A DNA stretch of 64,000 nt from an uncultured Acidobacteriia bacterium (GTDB taxonomy: Bacteria > Acidobacteriota > Terriglobia > Bryobacterales > Bryobacteraceae), in contig CAIQWJ010000097.1 in the NCBI GenBank assembly GCA_903875575.1, forward strand, positions 1 to 64,000, written 5' to 3'. Under the pieces are notes generated by a model. That model saw only the letters and a list, made by a program, of their open reading frames with translations, was not told where the DNA came from and did not search any database. Shown here piece after piece: positions 26,371 to 35,218 of this stretch. A program made the position numbers and the translations under genes. Positions within the stretch are counted from its first letter, which is position 1, and each line of letters opens with the position of its first letter.

Positions 26371-26705
26371 CTTTTGCGGGCAGCGTGCCGGAAGGCTCAT
26401 GGGCGCGACTGGTGATGGCGAACGAAGACCACATGCTCGAAGACGTGCGGAAGACGGCGGACCGGACGGTGGCGATGCTGGGAGGCGTGCCGCCGCAATT
26501 GGCGCTGCTTGTAAGTTGCGTGGGGCGACGCCACGTGCTGGGGCAAAGAACGGAGGATGAAATTGACGCGGTGGCGGAAGCTTGTTCCGGGGGCGTCCCC
26601 ATCACTGGTTTCTATTCCTACGGAGAGCTCTGCACCAGCGGCCCCGGACTGCCAGCTGAGCTGCACAACGAGACGATGACGATCTCGATGTTTGCGGAGG
26701 TTTAG
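26367..26705 (+). CDS. FIST_C C-terminal part, other half of the split gene
   Basis: A 112-residue piece beginning VTFAGSVPEGSWARLVMANE and ending ELHNETMTISMFAEV. This is exactly the continuation expected after 'RTLLAxDEAKQE' in FIST_C domains, and it ends with the usual GxxxxGFYSYGEL region and hydrophobic last strand. The GTG at 26367 overlaps the TGA of the preceding piece. Most likely one gene of about 413 codons broken by a single missing base near 26365; a less likely option is two coupled subunits. The GGDEF gene follows 8 bases later. Confidence 0.6.
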   Translation: MTFAGSVPEGSWARLVMANEDHMLEDVRKTADRTVAMLGGVPPQLALLVSCVGRRHVLGQRTEDEIDAVAEACSGGVPITGFYSYGELCTSGPGLPAELHNETMTISMFAEV

Positions 26706-26713
26706 CTTCCGCC

Positions 26714-27889
26714 TTGAATCTGCTTCACCCCATCCTTCGAAGGCAGTTGAAGCGCGTCCCGGCAGAGGTGGCCGGGACCGAGCCGTGGCAGACGCTGTTC
26801 GCCTCCGTCAACACGGCCTACTTCGATTTCGAAAGCAAGCGGAAGGTGGCCGAGCGGGCGCTTGAACTCAGTTCCGGGGAACTGATCAAAGCCAGCAGGA
26901 ATCTTCAGGACGTACTGGAAGCGCTGCCGGACGTACTGTTCGAAGTGAGCGGGGACGATCGGCTGTTGCCGATCACGCAGCGCGAACTGCCCGGACTGGG
27001 GCATGTTTCCGTGAAGGATTACTTCACTCGGGATGCGTCTATATTCGTTGCCGCGCGTTTCCATGAGGCTCTCGACAACGTGCGCCGCAGGCGTGTGCCG
27101 GATTCCTTCGAATTTGAGGATACAAGGCATTGCGATGCGCTCTACTTCGAAGTGCGTCTGGTTCCGCATGGTGAGCACGGTGCCATCGGTATGCTTCGGG
27201 ACATCACGGCCCGCCGTAAAGCCGAGATCTCACTGCAACTGAGCGAGCAGGGCGCACGGCAGGCGGAAATACGCCTGCGGCAGATCAAACACGATCTGGA
27301 GACGGAGCGAGAGAAACTTCGGATACTGGCGACTTTCGACAGTCTGACGTGCATCTGGAACAGGCGGTCGGCAACGGAATACCTGAGCACGGAATACAGC
27401 AGGTCTGTGTCCGGAAGGTACCCCCTGAGTGTAGTCCTGTTCGACCTGGATCATTTCAAGCTGATCAATGACACGTATGGACACATGGCCGGCGACTGTG
27501 TCCTGGAGCACTTTGCCCGCCGGCTCCGGCTTTCTATGCGGGATACGGAACGGGCTGCTAGATACGGCGGCGAAGAATTCCTGCTGGTGGTCAGTTATGC
27601 CACCAGAGACTCTGTGATTCAGCGGGCGGAGAGCATTCGCGCGGCTTTCGGGGCTGAACCGGTGGAGACCGAAGCCGGCCTGATCGCGCCAACCTGCAGC
27701 GCGGGAGTGGCGTGGAAGGGCGAAATGGACCGCGATGCGTTTGACATGATCCGGCGGGCGGATCTGGCGCTTTATCGTGCCAAAGCGACGGGCCGGAACC
27801 GGATCCTAGCAGAAGATCAACTGGACGAAATGGCACCTTCCGAGCCCAGTCTCGTGAGCCTGCGGGAGGCACTGCTGGTGAACCGATAG
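26714..27889 (+). CDS. PAS-GGDEF diguanylate cyclase, partner of the FIST sensor
   Basis: A 391-residue protein. Residues 1-65 are the helical segment typical of output partners of FIST proteins (HPILRRQLKRV and ALELSSGELIKASRNL). A PAS-like domain spans about 66-170, ending in the usual DITARRKAE. A coiled coil at about 170-205 leads into the GGDEF domain at about 206-370. The active motif is GGEEF (285-289) with metal/GTP residues in LFDLDHFKLINDTYGH, so c-di-GMP synthesis is expected. The I-site reads RDTE (276-279) where RxxD is usual, so product inhibition may be altered. A TTG start is used; no ATG fits. Confidence 0.82.
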   Translation: MNLLHPILRRQLKRVPAEVAGTEPWQTLFASVNTAYFDFESKRKVAERALELSSGELIKASRNLQDVLEALPDVLFEVSGDDRLLPITQRELPGLGHVSVKDYFTRDASIFVAARFHEALDNVRRRRVPDSFEFEDTRHCDALYFEVRLVPHGEHGAIGMLRDITARRKAEISLQLSEQGARQAEIRLRQIKHDLETEREKLRILATFDSLTCIWNRRSATEYLSTEYSRSVSGRYPLSVVLFDLDHFKLINDTYGHMAGDCVLEHFARRLRLSMRDTERAARYGGEEFLLVVSYATRDSVIQRAESIRAAFGAEPVETEAGLIAPTCSAGVAWKGEMDRDAFDMIRRADLALYRAKATGRNRILAEDQLDEMAPSEPSLVSLREALLVNR

Positions 27890-27962
27890 CGGCGTTTTTT
27901 GCGACGTTCATGCCTGCCGTTTTTGCGGCTGCGGGCAGCGGCATGCTTATGATAGTGAACTT

Positions 27963-29216
27963 ATGCTGCAAATCTCAAAGTTCTCGATCGGTGTTGGAGA
28001 CCGCTTCGCTCACCAGGCCCGCCCGCAACTCCGGGCCTTCATCAAGGCTGCCGCGCAGGGCGCGGATGTGGTACCAGTCTGGAACAAGTCGAATCGCGAA
28101 CACACGTTCGTGGGTTCGGAACCTTCGAGTGTGCGCGCGGCGGCTCTCGCCGCCGTCACGGAGCTCAACTGGACAAAGCCGTGGCACGTGGATGCGGACC
28201 ACATCAATCTCGACACGGTGGAGAGGTTTCTGGCACCGAGCGACTTCTTCACGATCGACGTGGCGCACTTCATCGGGCAGCCCGCGGCACAGGCGGAACT
28301 GGACGCGTTTGTGGCGCGGCATCCGGAACTGATCGGAACCATCGCGATTCCCGGCATTGACGAACCGCTCACGATCACGCGCGAAGCTGTTACAAAAACG
28401 GCGGGCGTTTATCTCGCGGCCGCGCAGGCGGCTGGACGCATCTATCGCCACATCGCATCGCGCAAGGGCGAAGGTAACTTCATCACGGAAGTTTCCATTG
28501 ACGAGACGGACGATCCGCAGACGCCGCCGGAACTGCTGGTGATACTGGCAGCGCTGGCGGATGAGAAGATTCCGCTGCAGACAATTGCGCCGAAGTTCAC
28601 GGGACGCTTCAACAAAGGCGTGGATTATGTGGGCGACGTAGCCCAGTTCACGCGGGAGTTCGAAAGCGACCTTGCGGTGATCTCTCATACAATCCGGGAA
28701 TACGGATTGCCGGCGAACCTGAAGCTGAGCGTGCATTCCGGCAGCGACAAGTTTTCCATATACGAGCCGATTCGTCTGGCGCTGCCGAAGTTCAACGCGG
28801 GCCTGCATCTGAAAACCGCGGGCACTACCTGGCTGGAAGAATTGATCGGGCTTGCCGAAGCCGGCGGCCCGGGACTGGCTCTGGCGAAAGAAATCTACGC
28901 CGAAGCATTCAGCCACAGTGAGGATCTCTGCAAGCCGTATGCTTCGGTGATTGATATCGATTACGCGAAACTGCCGGAACCTGCCGCAGTCGCGGGCTGG
29001 ACCAGCGAGCAGTTCACGGGCGCCATGCGGCACGATGCGAAAAATCCGCTTTACGACAGGGGCGCGCGGCAGTTATTGCACGTGGCGTTCAAGATTGCGG
29101 CAAAGATGGGCGACCGGTATCTCAACATGCTTGACGAGTGTGAAGAATCCATTTCCCGCAATGTCACGCTGAATTTGTATGAGCGGCACATTCGGCCGCT
29201 GCTGATCGGAAAGTAG
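27963..29216 (+). CDS. uxaE: D-tagaturonate epimerase
   Basis: A 417-residue cytosolic protein that I recognise as the UxaE family, which converts D-tagaturonate to D-fructuronate and so lets galacturonate enter the glucuronate branch. The family core is IAPKFTGRFNKGVDYVGD, SVHSGSDKFSIY and HLKTAGTTWLEELIGLAE, with His and acidic residues likely to bind metal. The call is supported by context: uronate isomerase and a hexuronate-type MFS transporter lie within 8 kb. Transcribed alone, ended by a hairpin at 29246-29277. A general sugar isomerase of the same fold is the alternative. Confidence 0.78.
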   Translation: MLQISKFSIGVGDRFAHQARPQLRAFIKAAAQGADVVPVWNKSNREHTFVGSEPSSVRAAALAAVTELNWTKPWHVDADHINLDTVERFLAPSDFFTIDVAHFIGQPAAQAELDAFVARHPELIGTIAIPGIDEPLTITREAVTKTAGVYLAAAQAAGRIYRHIASRKGEGNFITEVSIDETDDPQTPPELLVILAALADEKIPLQTIAPKFTGRFNKGVDYVGDVAQFTREFESDLAVISHTIREYGLPANLKLSVHSGSDKFSIYEPIRLALPKFNAGLHLKTAGTTWLEELIGLAEAGGPGLALAKEIYAEAFSHSEDLCKPYASVIDIDYAKLPEPAAVAGWTSEQFTGAMRHDAKNPLYDRGARQLLHVAFKIAAKMGDRYLNMLDECEESISRNVTLNLYERHIRPLLIGK

Positions 29217-29245
29217 CGCCGGTTCAGGCGGGTAGTGTTTAACAG

Positions 29246-29277
29246 AGCGGCCGCACCCGACAGAGAGTACGGCCGCT
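29246..29277 (+). terminator. Rho-independent terminator between convergent uxaE and the MFS gene
   Basis: An 8-bp GC-rich stem (AGCGGCCG at 29246-29253 with CGGCCGCT at 29270-29277) is followed by TTCATTTT. It sits 30 bases after the uxaE stop and just before the end of the opposing MFS gene. Confidence 0.65.
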
Positions 29278-29290
29278 TTCATTTTGCGGA

Positions 29291-30565
29291 TTATTTTGCG
29301 GGTTCGAGCTTCGGCACGAGCAGGTGGATGATCCCGAGAGCGAGCAGATACATAGTGCCCGCTACAACGAACAGCGGGCCATAGGCCTTGTGGGAAAAAT
29401 CGAGCCACCAGCCGATGGCAGGAGCCACAAGGAAGCCCGAGATGGAGCCGCACAAACCGCCCAGACCAACCGTGGAGGCCACCGCGTTACGCGGCAACGC
29501 ATCGGAAGGCAACGTGTACAGGTTGCAGCTCCAGCCCTGGTGAGAAGCCACCGCGATGCTGACCAGGCCGACGGCCAGCCAGAGACTCCCGCCCGCGTTG
29601 CCCACAAAAATCGCCGCAGTCACCGAAAGAGCGCAGACCAGCATGGCTGTCTTGCGGGCGCGATTCACGGTGAAGCCGCGATTCAGCATCGTGGACGATA
29701 ACCAGCCGCCTGCCAGCGACCCAACGGTAGCAGCCTGGTACACGATGATCAGGGGCAGGCCAAGATGCGAGAGATCCAGCTTGTAGACGGTGTTCAAAAA
29801 GCCGGGCAGCCAGTACAGGTAAAACCACCAGACGGGGTCCGTCAGAAACTTGCCGACCATGAAGGCCCACGTGGCGCGGTGGCTCAGAACTTCCCTGTAG
29901 GGCAACTGCGGAAGTTCGATTTCGCCGTCCGACCGAATCAGTTCGAGCTCTTTCGGATCCAGAAGTTTGTGTTGATCGGGCTCCCGGAAGAAGTACATCC
30001 AGAGCGCCACCCACAGAAAGCCGATGGCACCCGTGACTATAAACGCGGAGCGCCAGCCGTAGTGCAGCGCAAGATACGGAACCATGAGGGGAGCTACCAG
30101 GGCGCCCACGTTGGTGCCGCTGTTAAACACGCCGGTCGCGAGCGCGCGCTCCCGCCGCGGAAACCAGTAAGCCACTGTCTTGATTGCGGCGGGGAAGTTG
30201 GCGGATTCACCGATGCCAAGCGCAAAGCGCGCGGCCCCGAACTGAAAGGCGTTGCCCGCGAACGCGTGCGCCATAGCGGCGACGCTCCACACCACAACTG
30301 CGAGCGTGTAGCCGATGCGCATGCCCAGCCAGTCGATCATGCGGCCCACGAATGGCATCACGAGTCCGTAAGCCAGTTGAAACGCGGCGACGATGTAACC
30401 GTAGTCGGTTTCCGTCCAGTTGAGATCTTTGGCAAGAACCGGTTTGAGCAGACCAAGAACCTGGCGATCGATGTAGTTCACGGTGCTCGCAAAAAACAGC
30501 AGCCCGCAGATGTACCAACGCAACTGCGGCAGATAGCGTCTACCCGTATTTTGTTCCGATGTCAT
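29291..30565 (-). CDS. MFS hexuronate transporter (ExuT/ACS family)
   Basis: A 424-residue inner-membrane transporter with 12 predicted helices. The N-terminal NYIDRQVLGLLKPVLAKDL and GESANFPAAIKTVAYWFPRR, followed by FNSGTNVGALVAPL, are characteristic of the anion:cation symporter family that includes ExuT, GudP and DgoT. Together with uxaC and uxaE nearby, galacturonate or glucuronate is the likely substrate. Start ATG 30565 (MTSEQN). It lies downstream of lysR on the same strand with an 83-base gap. Confidence 0.8.
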   Translation of the reverse strand: MTSEQNTGRRYLPQLRWYICGLLFFASTVNYIDRQVLGLLKPVLAKDLNWTETDYGYIVAAFQLAYGLVMPFVGRMIDWLGMRIGYTLAVVVWSVAAMAHAFAGNAFQFGAARFALGIGESANFPAAIKTVAYWFPRRERALATGVFNSGTNVGALVAPLMVPYLALHYGWRSAFIVTGAIGFLWVALWMYFFREPDQHKLLDPKELELIRSDGEIELPQLPYREVLSHRATWAFMVGKFLTDPVWWFYLYWLPGFLNTVYKLDLSHLGLPLIIVYQAATVGSLAGGWLSSTMLNRGFTVNRARKTAMLVCALSVTAAIFVGNAGGSLWLAVGLVSIAVASHQGWSCNLYTLPSDALPRNAVASTVGLGGLCGSISGFLVAPAIGWWLDFSHKAYGPLFVVAGTMYLLALGIIHLLVPKLEPAK

Positions 30566-30648
30566 TCCAAACTCTCTCCCCAAACCGGCAATCGCAATCT
30601 GTCGCTTTTGCAACTATACACGCTTCGTGAACCGTGTTCCAAAATCTG

Positions 30649-31563
30649 TTACGGCGCTGTGCCGCTGAGTTGGTTCTTTTCCGTCAGTGCCGACTTCAGA
30701 TGCTCAGCCACCATCACCGTCAGAGCGCGCGGATAGTCGGTTTTCGGCATGGCAAGCGCCTGCTGCCGCACCAGGCGCTTCTCTGGGACTCGCAGGCGCT
30801 GCAGGCCGCGGCCGCGTTCACCCAGAGCATATTGCGGCAGAATTGAGTAGCCGAAACCGGATTCCACCAGGCGCTTGATGACTTCCGTGTCATCGGCTTC
30901 CATCACGACGCGCGGACTGACGCCCAGATCCTGGAGGTATCGGTCCATCAGATCCCGCATGTTGCTGCCATGCGGGTAAAGCAGGAACGGCACGCTGGCA
31001 AGTTCCTGCGGGCGAATGTTCGCGACGCTGCCATCCTTCGGGGCCGCCGTCGCCGGGCGGATGATCAGAAGCTCCTCCTGGTAGAGCGGCACAATGGTGA
31101 GATCGGGCTGGCTCCACGGCAGAGAGATGATGCCCAGATCGAACTTTCTTTCGAGCAGCCCCTCTACGGTTTTTTCCGTAGCTCCCACGGTGACGTGCAG
31201 ATCGGCGTGAGGAAACTTTTTTCGCAGCGTTCGAAGCGGGCCTCCCAGCCGGTAGATCAGGGTGGTGGCCCCGCTCGCGAAGTGAAAAGGCCGGGAATCT
31301 TCCGCCGGGACGTCGGCAAAGTCGCGATGAATCTCCCCCACTTTACGCAGCACTTCGCGCGCGTGTTCCTGAAACCGAAAAGCCTGCGGCGTTGGCACGA
31401 TGCGCTTTCCGGAGCGCACGAAGAGCGGTGTTCGCAGTTCCTGGCCCAGCGCTTTAAGCTGCAGACTGACGGCACCCGGCGAGATATGCATGATCTCGGC
31501 CGCGCGCGTCACGGTGGAATGTTCCATCACCGCCAGAAAGATTTCCAGTTGCCTCAGGTCCAT
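30649..31563 (-). CDS. LysR-family transcriptional regulator
   Basis: A 304-residue LysR regulator. The N-terminal winged helix-turn-helix is MDLRQLEIFLAVMEHSTVTR, with AAEIMHISPGAVSLQLKALG as the recognition part, and the effector-binding domain runs from about residue 90 to 300. It is divergent from the Oar-like receptor gene and shares a 132-base intergenic region that holds a 25-base dyad of LysR type. The effector is unknown; an intermediate of uronate metabolism is a reasonable guess from context. Confidence 0.9.
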   Translation of the reverse strand: MDLRQLEIFLAVMEHSTVTRAAEIMHISPGAVSLQLKALGQELRTPLFVRSGKRIVPTPQAFRFQEHAREVLRKVGEIHRDFADVPAEDSRPFHFASGATTLIYRLGGPLRTLRKKFPHADLHVTVGATEKTVEGLLERKFDLGIISLPWSQPDLTIVPLYQEELLIIRPATAAPKDGSVANIRPQELASVPFLLYPHGSNMRDLMDRYLQDLGVSPRVVMEADDTEVIKRLVESGFGYSILPQYALGERGRGLQRLRVPEKRLVRQQALAMPKTDYPRALTVMVAEHLKSALTEKNQLSGTAP

Positions 31564-31591
31564 GACGTGAGATTCTATCAGACCTGGCCCA

Positions 31592-31616
31592 AATTGTTAA
31601 GTCTCACTTAACGATT
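31592..31616. promoter_or_regulatory. LysR-type operator (T-N11-A dyad)
   Basis: The core TTAAGT-CTC-ACTTAA (31597-31611) fits the T-N11-A rule for LysR sites. The dyad extends to 11-base arms (31592-31602 and 31606-31616) with one mismatch. It lies 28 bases upstream of the lysR start and about 80 bases upstream of the receptor start, ideal for control of both. Confidence 0.65.
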
Positions 31617-31695
31617 CGTTTCTTTCTTTTAGATATCTTCTCCGTTCAGCCTTCGCTATACTCCGTTACGAATCAGTTTCTTTCAGGAGTCGGCC

Positions 31696-34600
31696 ATGAA
31701 GTTATTCCTCCGTCCAACGCAGGCCGGAAAAAATGTTTCTGAAGCCGCATGCGGCTCTATTTCCACGTTTCCGGGTGTATGCAGCCGCAAATGGCTGCGC
31801 GCTGCGGCCCTTTCCGCCATAACGGCTCTTATTCTCTTCGCCGCCATCCCGTCGCTTTTCGCTCAGGCGGTAGCCGTAGCGGAACTGGGTGGCACAGTCA
31901 CCGACCCTTCGGGCAAGGTGATGGTGGGCGCACAGGTGGCGGTCACCAACATTCAGACCGGCGCGGCCCGTGCCACGACTACCAGCGATCAGGGCTACTA
32001 CGCGGTGTCCAATCTGACGCCTGGTCAGTATTCACTGGAAGTCAAGGCCCCGGGGTTCAAGGACTATAAGCAGGCGGGCATTGTGCTGGAAGTGGCGCAC
32101 AACATCAACGCGAATGTGACGATGACCGTCGGTTCCGTCACGGAAACGGTGGAAGTCACCGCCAATGCTGCGATGGTGGAGACCAAGGACAGCGCGATCG
32201 CGCAGACGATGGATGCGACCAAGATCACAGAACTGCCGCTCAACGGCCGCAACCTGACCCAACTGCTGACGCTCACGGGCGGCGGCACGACTGCACCGGC
32301 CGGCGATCTGACGGGCAGCAAGAACATGCAGGGTTCCAACGGTTCCGGCACGTTCTCCGTGGCCGGTGGCCAGGCGAATGGCGTGAACTACCTGCTCGAT
32401 GGCGGCGACAACAACGACTCCTTCAGCAACGTGAATCTGCCCATTCCCTTCCCCGATGCGGTGCAGGAATTCAGCGTACAGACGAACGCGCTCCAGGCGC
32501 AATTCGGTCTGCATCCGGGTGGCGCGGTCAACGTGGTGACGAAGTCCGGCAGCAACGCATTCCACGGCAATTTCTTCGAGTTTCTCCGCAACTACAAGTT
32601 CAATGCCCGGCCCAAGGGTCTGACCACCCTGGCGGGTTCAGTATCACAGCCTTCCCGCGACTCGCTGAAGCGCAACCAGTTTGGCGGCACGGCGGGTGGC
32701 AAGATCATCAAAGACAAGCTCTTCTTCTTCGGCGGCTACCAGCAGACCGTGCAGCGCAGCAACCCGTCAAACACGACGGCCCACACGCCCACCGCGCTGA
32801 CGGCGCTCGGTAACTTTTCCGTGCAGGATGCAACCACCTCGGCTGGCGGTTGCCAAACGAAGGCCATTGCCCTCAAGGATCCGACGACAGGCCTCGCGCT
32901 GACAAACAACACCATTTCGCCAAGCCTGCTGGATAAGGCCTCCGCCAAACTGCTGAGCTACATCCCGGTTTCGAGCGATCCCTGCGGACTTTACCTTTAC
33001 GGACAGCTCGCCAACAATCCCGACTGGCAGGTGGTGGGTCGTGTCGATTACGTGAAGAGCGACCGGCACAACATGTACGCGCGCTATTTTATTTACAACT
33101 ACACCGCGCAGGCCTTCTTCGACGGTAAGAACGCGTTGACCACCGGCCCGAACCCTGGCAACAAGGATCAATCCAACACGGTCACCATCGGCGATACCTT
33201 TACGATCAGCGCCAATAAGCTCAATTCGTTCCATGCGACGTTCAACCGTCGCGCCGATAACCGCGGCTCCGCCTCCAACCTGTTCGGACCGCAGACGCTC
33301 GGCATGAAGTTCAACGAAAACATGCCGGACAACTACATCCAGGTGACAGTGGGCAACTACTTCAACATTGCCTGCGGCACCTGCGCTCCCGGCTATTTCA
33401 ACGTGAACAATTATCAGGTGTCGGACGATTTCCAGATCACCAAAGGCCGCCATCAGTTCGCCTTCGGTTTCGACGGCCGCAAGGAACAGTTCAACGCCAC
33501 CAACAACCAGCAGTCCAACGGGCAGTTCACTTTCAGCGGCGGGAGCACGAGCGGTTACTCCGGCGACAACCTGGCTGATCTGGAAATGGGACACATGTCG
33601 GCCTGGAATCAGGGCAACGCGCTTTCCGACTACATGCGGCAGACAGTGTTTGCTCTCTACGCTCAGGATTCCTGGCGCGCTACAAATCACCTGACCGTGA
33701 ATATCGGCGCTCGCTGGGAACCGGAACAGCCGGCGATCGACAAGCAGTGCCGCGGCAATCAGTTCAGCCTCGCGGCCTTCATTGCCGGCACACACAGCAG
33801 TCAGTATCCGAATGGCCCGGCCGGCATGCTGTTCGGCAAGGATCAGCCCAACGGCTGCCAGTTCACGCAGTCACACTGGCTGGCAACCTCGCCCCGTCTC
33901 GGACTGGTATGGGATCCGACAGGCAAGGGCAAACAGACCATTCGCGCGGCGTTCGGCCTGATGCACGACTCCACCGAGCTGTTTTATCCGGAACGCTGGA
34001 CCACGAATCCTCCGTACGCATCGTCGATCGCGTTTTCCAACCCTTCGATTAACGCACCGTTTTCAAATCCGTGGAATGGCTATACGTCGCCGACCGGTGT
34101 CACGGGCGATCCGTTTCCCGGCGCGGCGATCTTCCCCTCCAATGGCGTCTATGTAACCATTCCGGGTAATGTGCACGATACCTACACAATGCAGTGGAAC
34201 CTGAGTTACTCCCGACAGCTTGGTAAGGACTGGCTGGCTACCGCCACTTACATCGGCAACCGGACAAACCACATTCTGGGTGCCAATGAGCAGAACATGC
34301 CCACGCCCAGTCCCACGGCAACGGCCGCCAACGAGCAGGCCCGGCGACCGCTGACCCTGCTGAACCCGGCACAGGGCGCGTTCTACAGTTCCATCATCCA
34401 GACGGAAGACGGCAACTGGTCGAAATACAACGGCCTGCTGCTGAAGGCGGAACATCGATTCGCCAATAACTTCACGTGGCTGACAAACTACACCGTTTCT
34501 CACTGCATCAGCACTTACGATTTCGGAGGCGAACTGGCGGGTAACAACTACCAGAATCCGCTGAACCGCAACGCCGAGAAGGCCGACTGCAATTTCGATC

Positions 34601-35148
34601 GCCGTTATATCTTTAACACTTCCATGGTGGCCGCGAGCCCCGGCGTGATGACCGGCTTCGTAAAGAAGGCGACCGAAGGCTGGCAGGTAGCACCGCTGAT
34701 CAGTCTCTACTCCGGTCAGCCGCTTAACATCACGACGGGTTCCGACGTTTCACTCACAGGCGTGGGTGCGGACCGGCCCAACGTCGTAGCGGGTGTCAAC
34801 ACCATGACCCGCACACTGGCCGCTTGGTTCGATCCGGCGGCCTTCGCCGGTGGCTGCACCACAGCCGCTTATGTCGGCAATCCGAGCTGCGTTACGCTCG
34901 GGACGTTTGGAAACCTTGGCCGCGACGCGGTTCACGGACCGGGCACGATTCAGTTCGATATGTCGCTGACCCGCCGTTTCCAGATCAGCGAGCGCTACAA
35001 GATGGAGTTCCGTTCGGACTTCTTCAACCTCATGAATCACGCCAACTGGGGCAACCCGGCCACGGCGCTTTCGAGCACCACATTTGGACAGATCACGAGT
35101 TTTGGCTCGCCGCGTCTGATCCAGATGAATATGAAGCTGTTCTTCTAG
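31696..35148 (+). CDS. Oar-like TonB-dependent outer-membrane receptor
   Basis: A 1150-residue protein typical of Acidobacteria. It has a long N-terminal region with a signal peptide at about residues 30-57 (cleaved after LFAQA), then a carboxypeptidase-regulatory-like beta-sandwich (about 60-145, ELGGTVTDPSGKVMVGAQVA). The plug domain follows at about 155-280 (ITELPLNGRNLTQLLTL, YLLDGGDNNDSFSNVNLPIP), and a long beta-barrel ends in the expected aromatic C-terminus MKLFF. Such proteins import large substrates such as oligosaccharides. The ribosome site AGGAG is 5-6 bases before the ATG. Control by the divergent LysR is likely. No SusD-like partner is present. Confidence 0.9.
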   Translation: MKLFLRPTQAGKNVSEAACGSISTFPGVCSRKWLRAAALSAITALILFAAIPSLFAQAVAVAELGGTVTDPSGKVMVGAQVAVTNIQTGAARATTTSDQGYYAVSNLTPGQYSLEVKAPGFKDYKQAGIVLEVAHNINANVTMTVGSVTETVEVTANAAMVETKDSAIAQTMDATKITELPLNGRNLTQLLTLTGGGTTAPAGDLTGSKNMQGSNGSGTFSVAGGQANGVNYLLDGGDNNDSFSNVNLPIPFPDAVQEFSVQTNALQAQFGLHPGGAVNVVTKSGSNAFHGNFFEFLRNYKFNARPKGLTTLAGSVSQPSRDSLKRNQFGGTAGGKIIKDKLFFFGGYQQTVQRSNPSNTTAHTPTALTALGNFSVQDATTSAGGCQTKAIALKDPTTGLALTNNTISPSLLDKASAKLLSYIPVSSDPCGLYLYGQLANNPDWQVVGRVDYVKSDRHNMYARYFIYNYTAQAFFDGKNALTTGPNPGNKDQSNTVTIGDTFTISANKLNSFHATFNRRADNRGSASNLFGPQTLGMKFNENMPDNYIQVTVGNYFNIACGTCAPGYFNVNNYQVSDDFQITKGRHQFAFGFDGRKEQFNATNNQQSNGQFTFSGGSTSGYSGDNLADLEMGHMSAWNQGNALSDYMRQTVFALYAQDSWRATNHLTVNIGARWEPEQPAIDKQCRGNQFSLAAFIAGTHSSQYPNGPAGMLFGKDQPNGCQFTQSHWLATSPRLGLVWDPTGKGKQTIRAAFGLMHDSTELFYPERWTTNPPYASSIAFSNPSINAPFSNPWNGYTSPTGVTGDPFPGAAIFPSNGVYVTIPGNVHDTYTMQWNLSYSRQLGKDWLATATYIGNRTNHILGANEQNMPTPSPTATAANEQARRPLTLLNPAQGAFYSSIIQTEDGNWSKYNGLLLKAEHRFANNFTWLTNYTVSHCISTYDFGGELAGNNYQNPLNRNAEKADCNFDRRYIFNTSMVAASPGVMTGFVKKATEGWQVAPLISLYSGQPLNITTGSDVSLTGVGADRPNVVAGVNTMTRTLAAWFDPAAFAGGCTTAAYVGNPSCVTLGTFGNLGRDAVHGPGTIQFDMSLTRRFQISERYKMEFRSDFFNLMNHANWGNPATALSSTTFGQITSFGSPRLIQMNMKLFF

Positions 35149-35163
35149 ACAGCACGCAGTCGC

Positions 35164-35199
35164 AAAAAGCCCCGGAGTCTCTCGATTCCGGGGCTTTTT
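35164..35199. terminator. Bidirectional rho-independent terminator
   Basis: A perfect 13-bp stem (AAAAAGCCCCGGA at 35164-35176 with its complement at 35187-35199) and a 10-base loop, with A/T runs on both sides. It serves the receptor gene and the convergent uxaC operon. Confidence 0.9.
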
Positions 35200-35218
35200 G
35201 TTTTGAATTGAAGCGCCG

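Noticed and set aside
32767-33795. A 342-codon minus-strand frame inside the Oar-like receptor
   Set aside because: Antisense shadow; the receptor frame is continuous with plug and barrel features.
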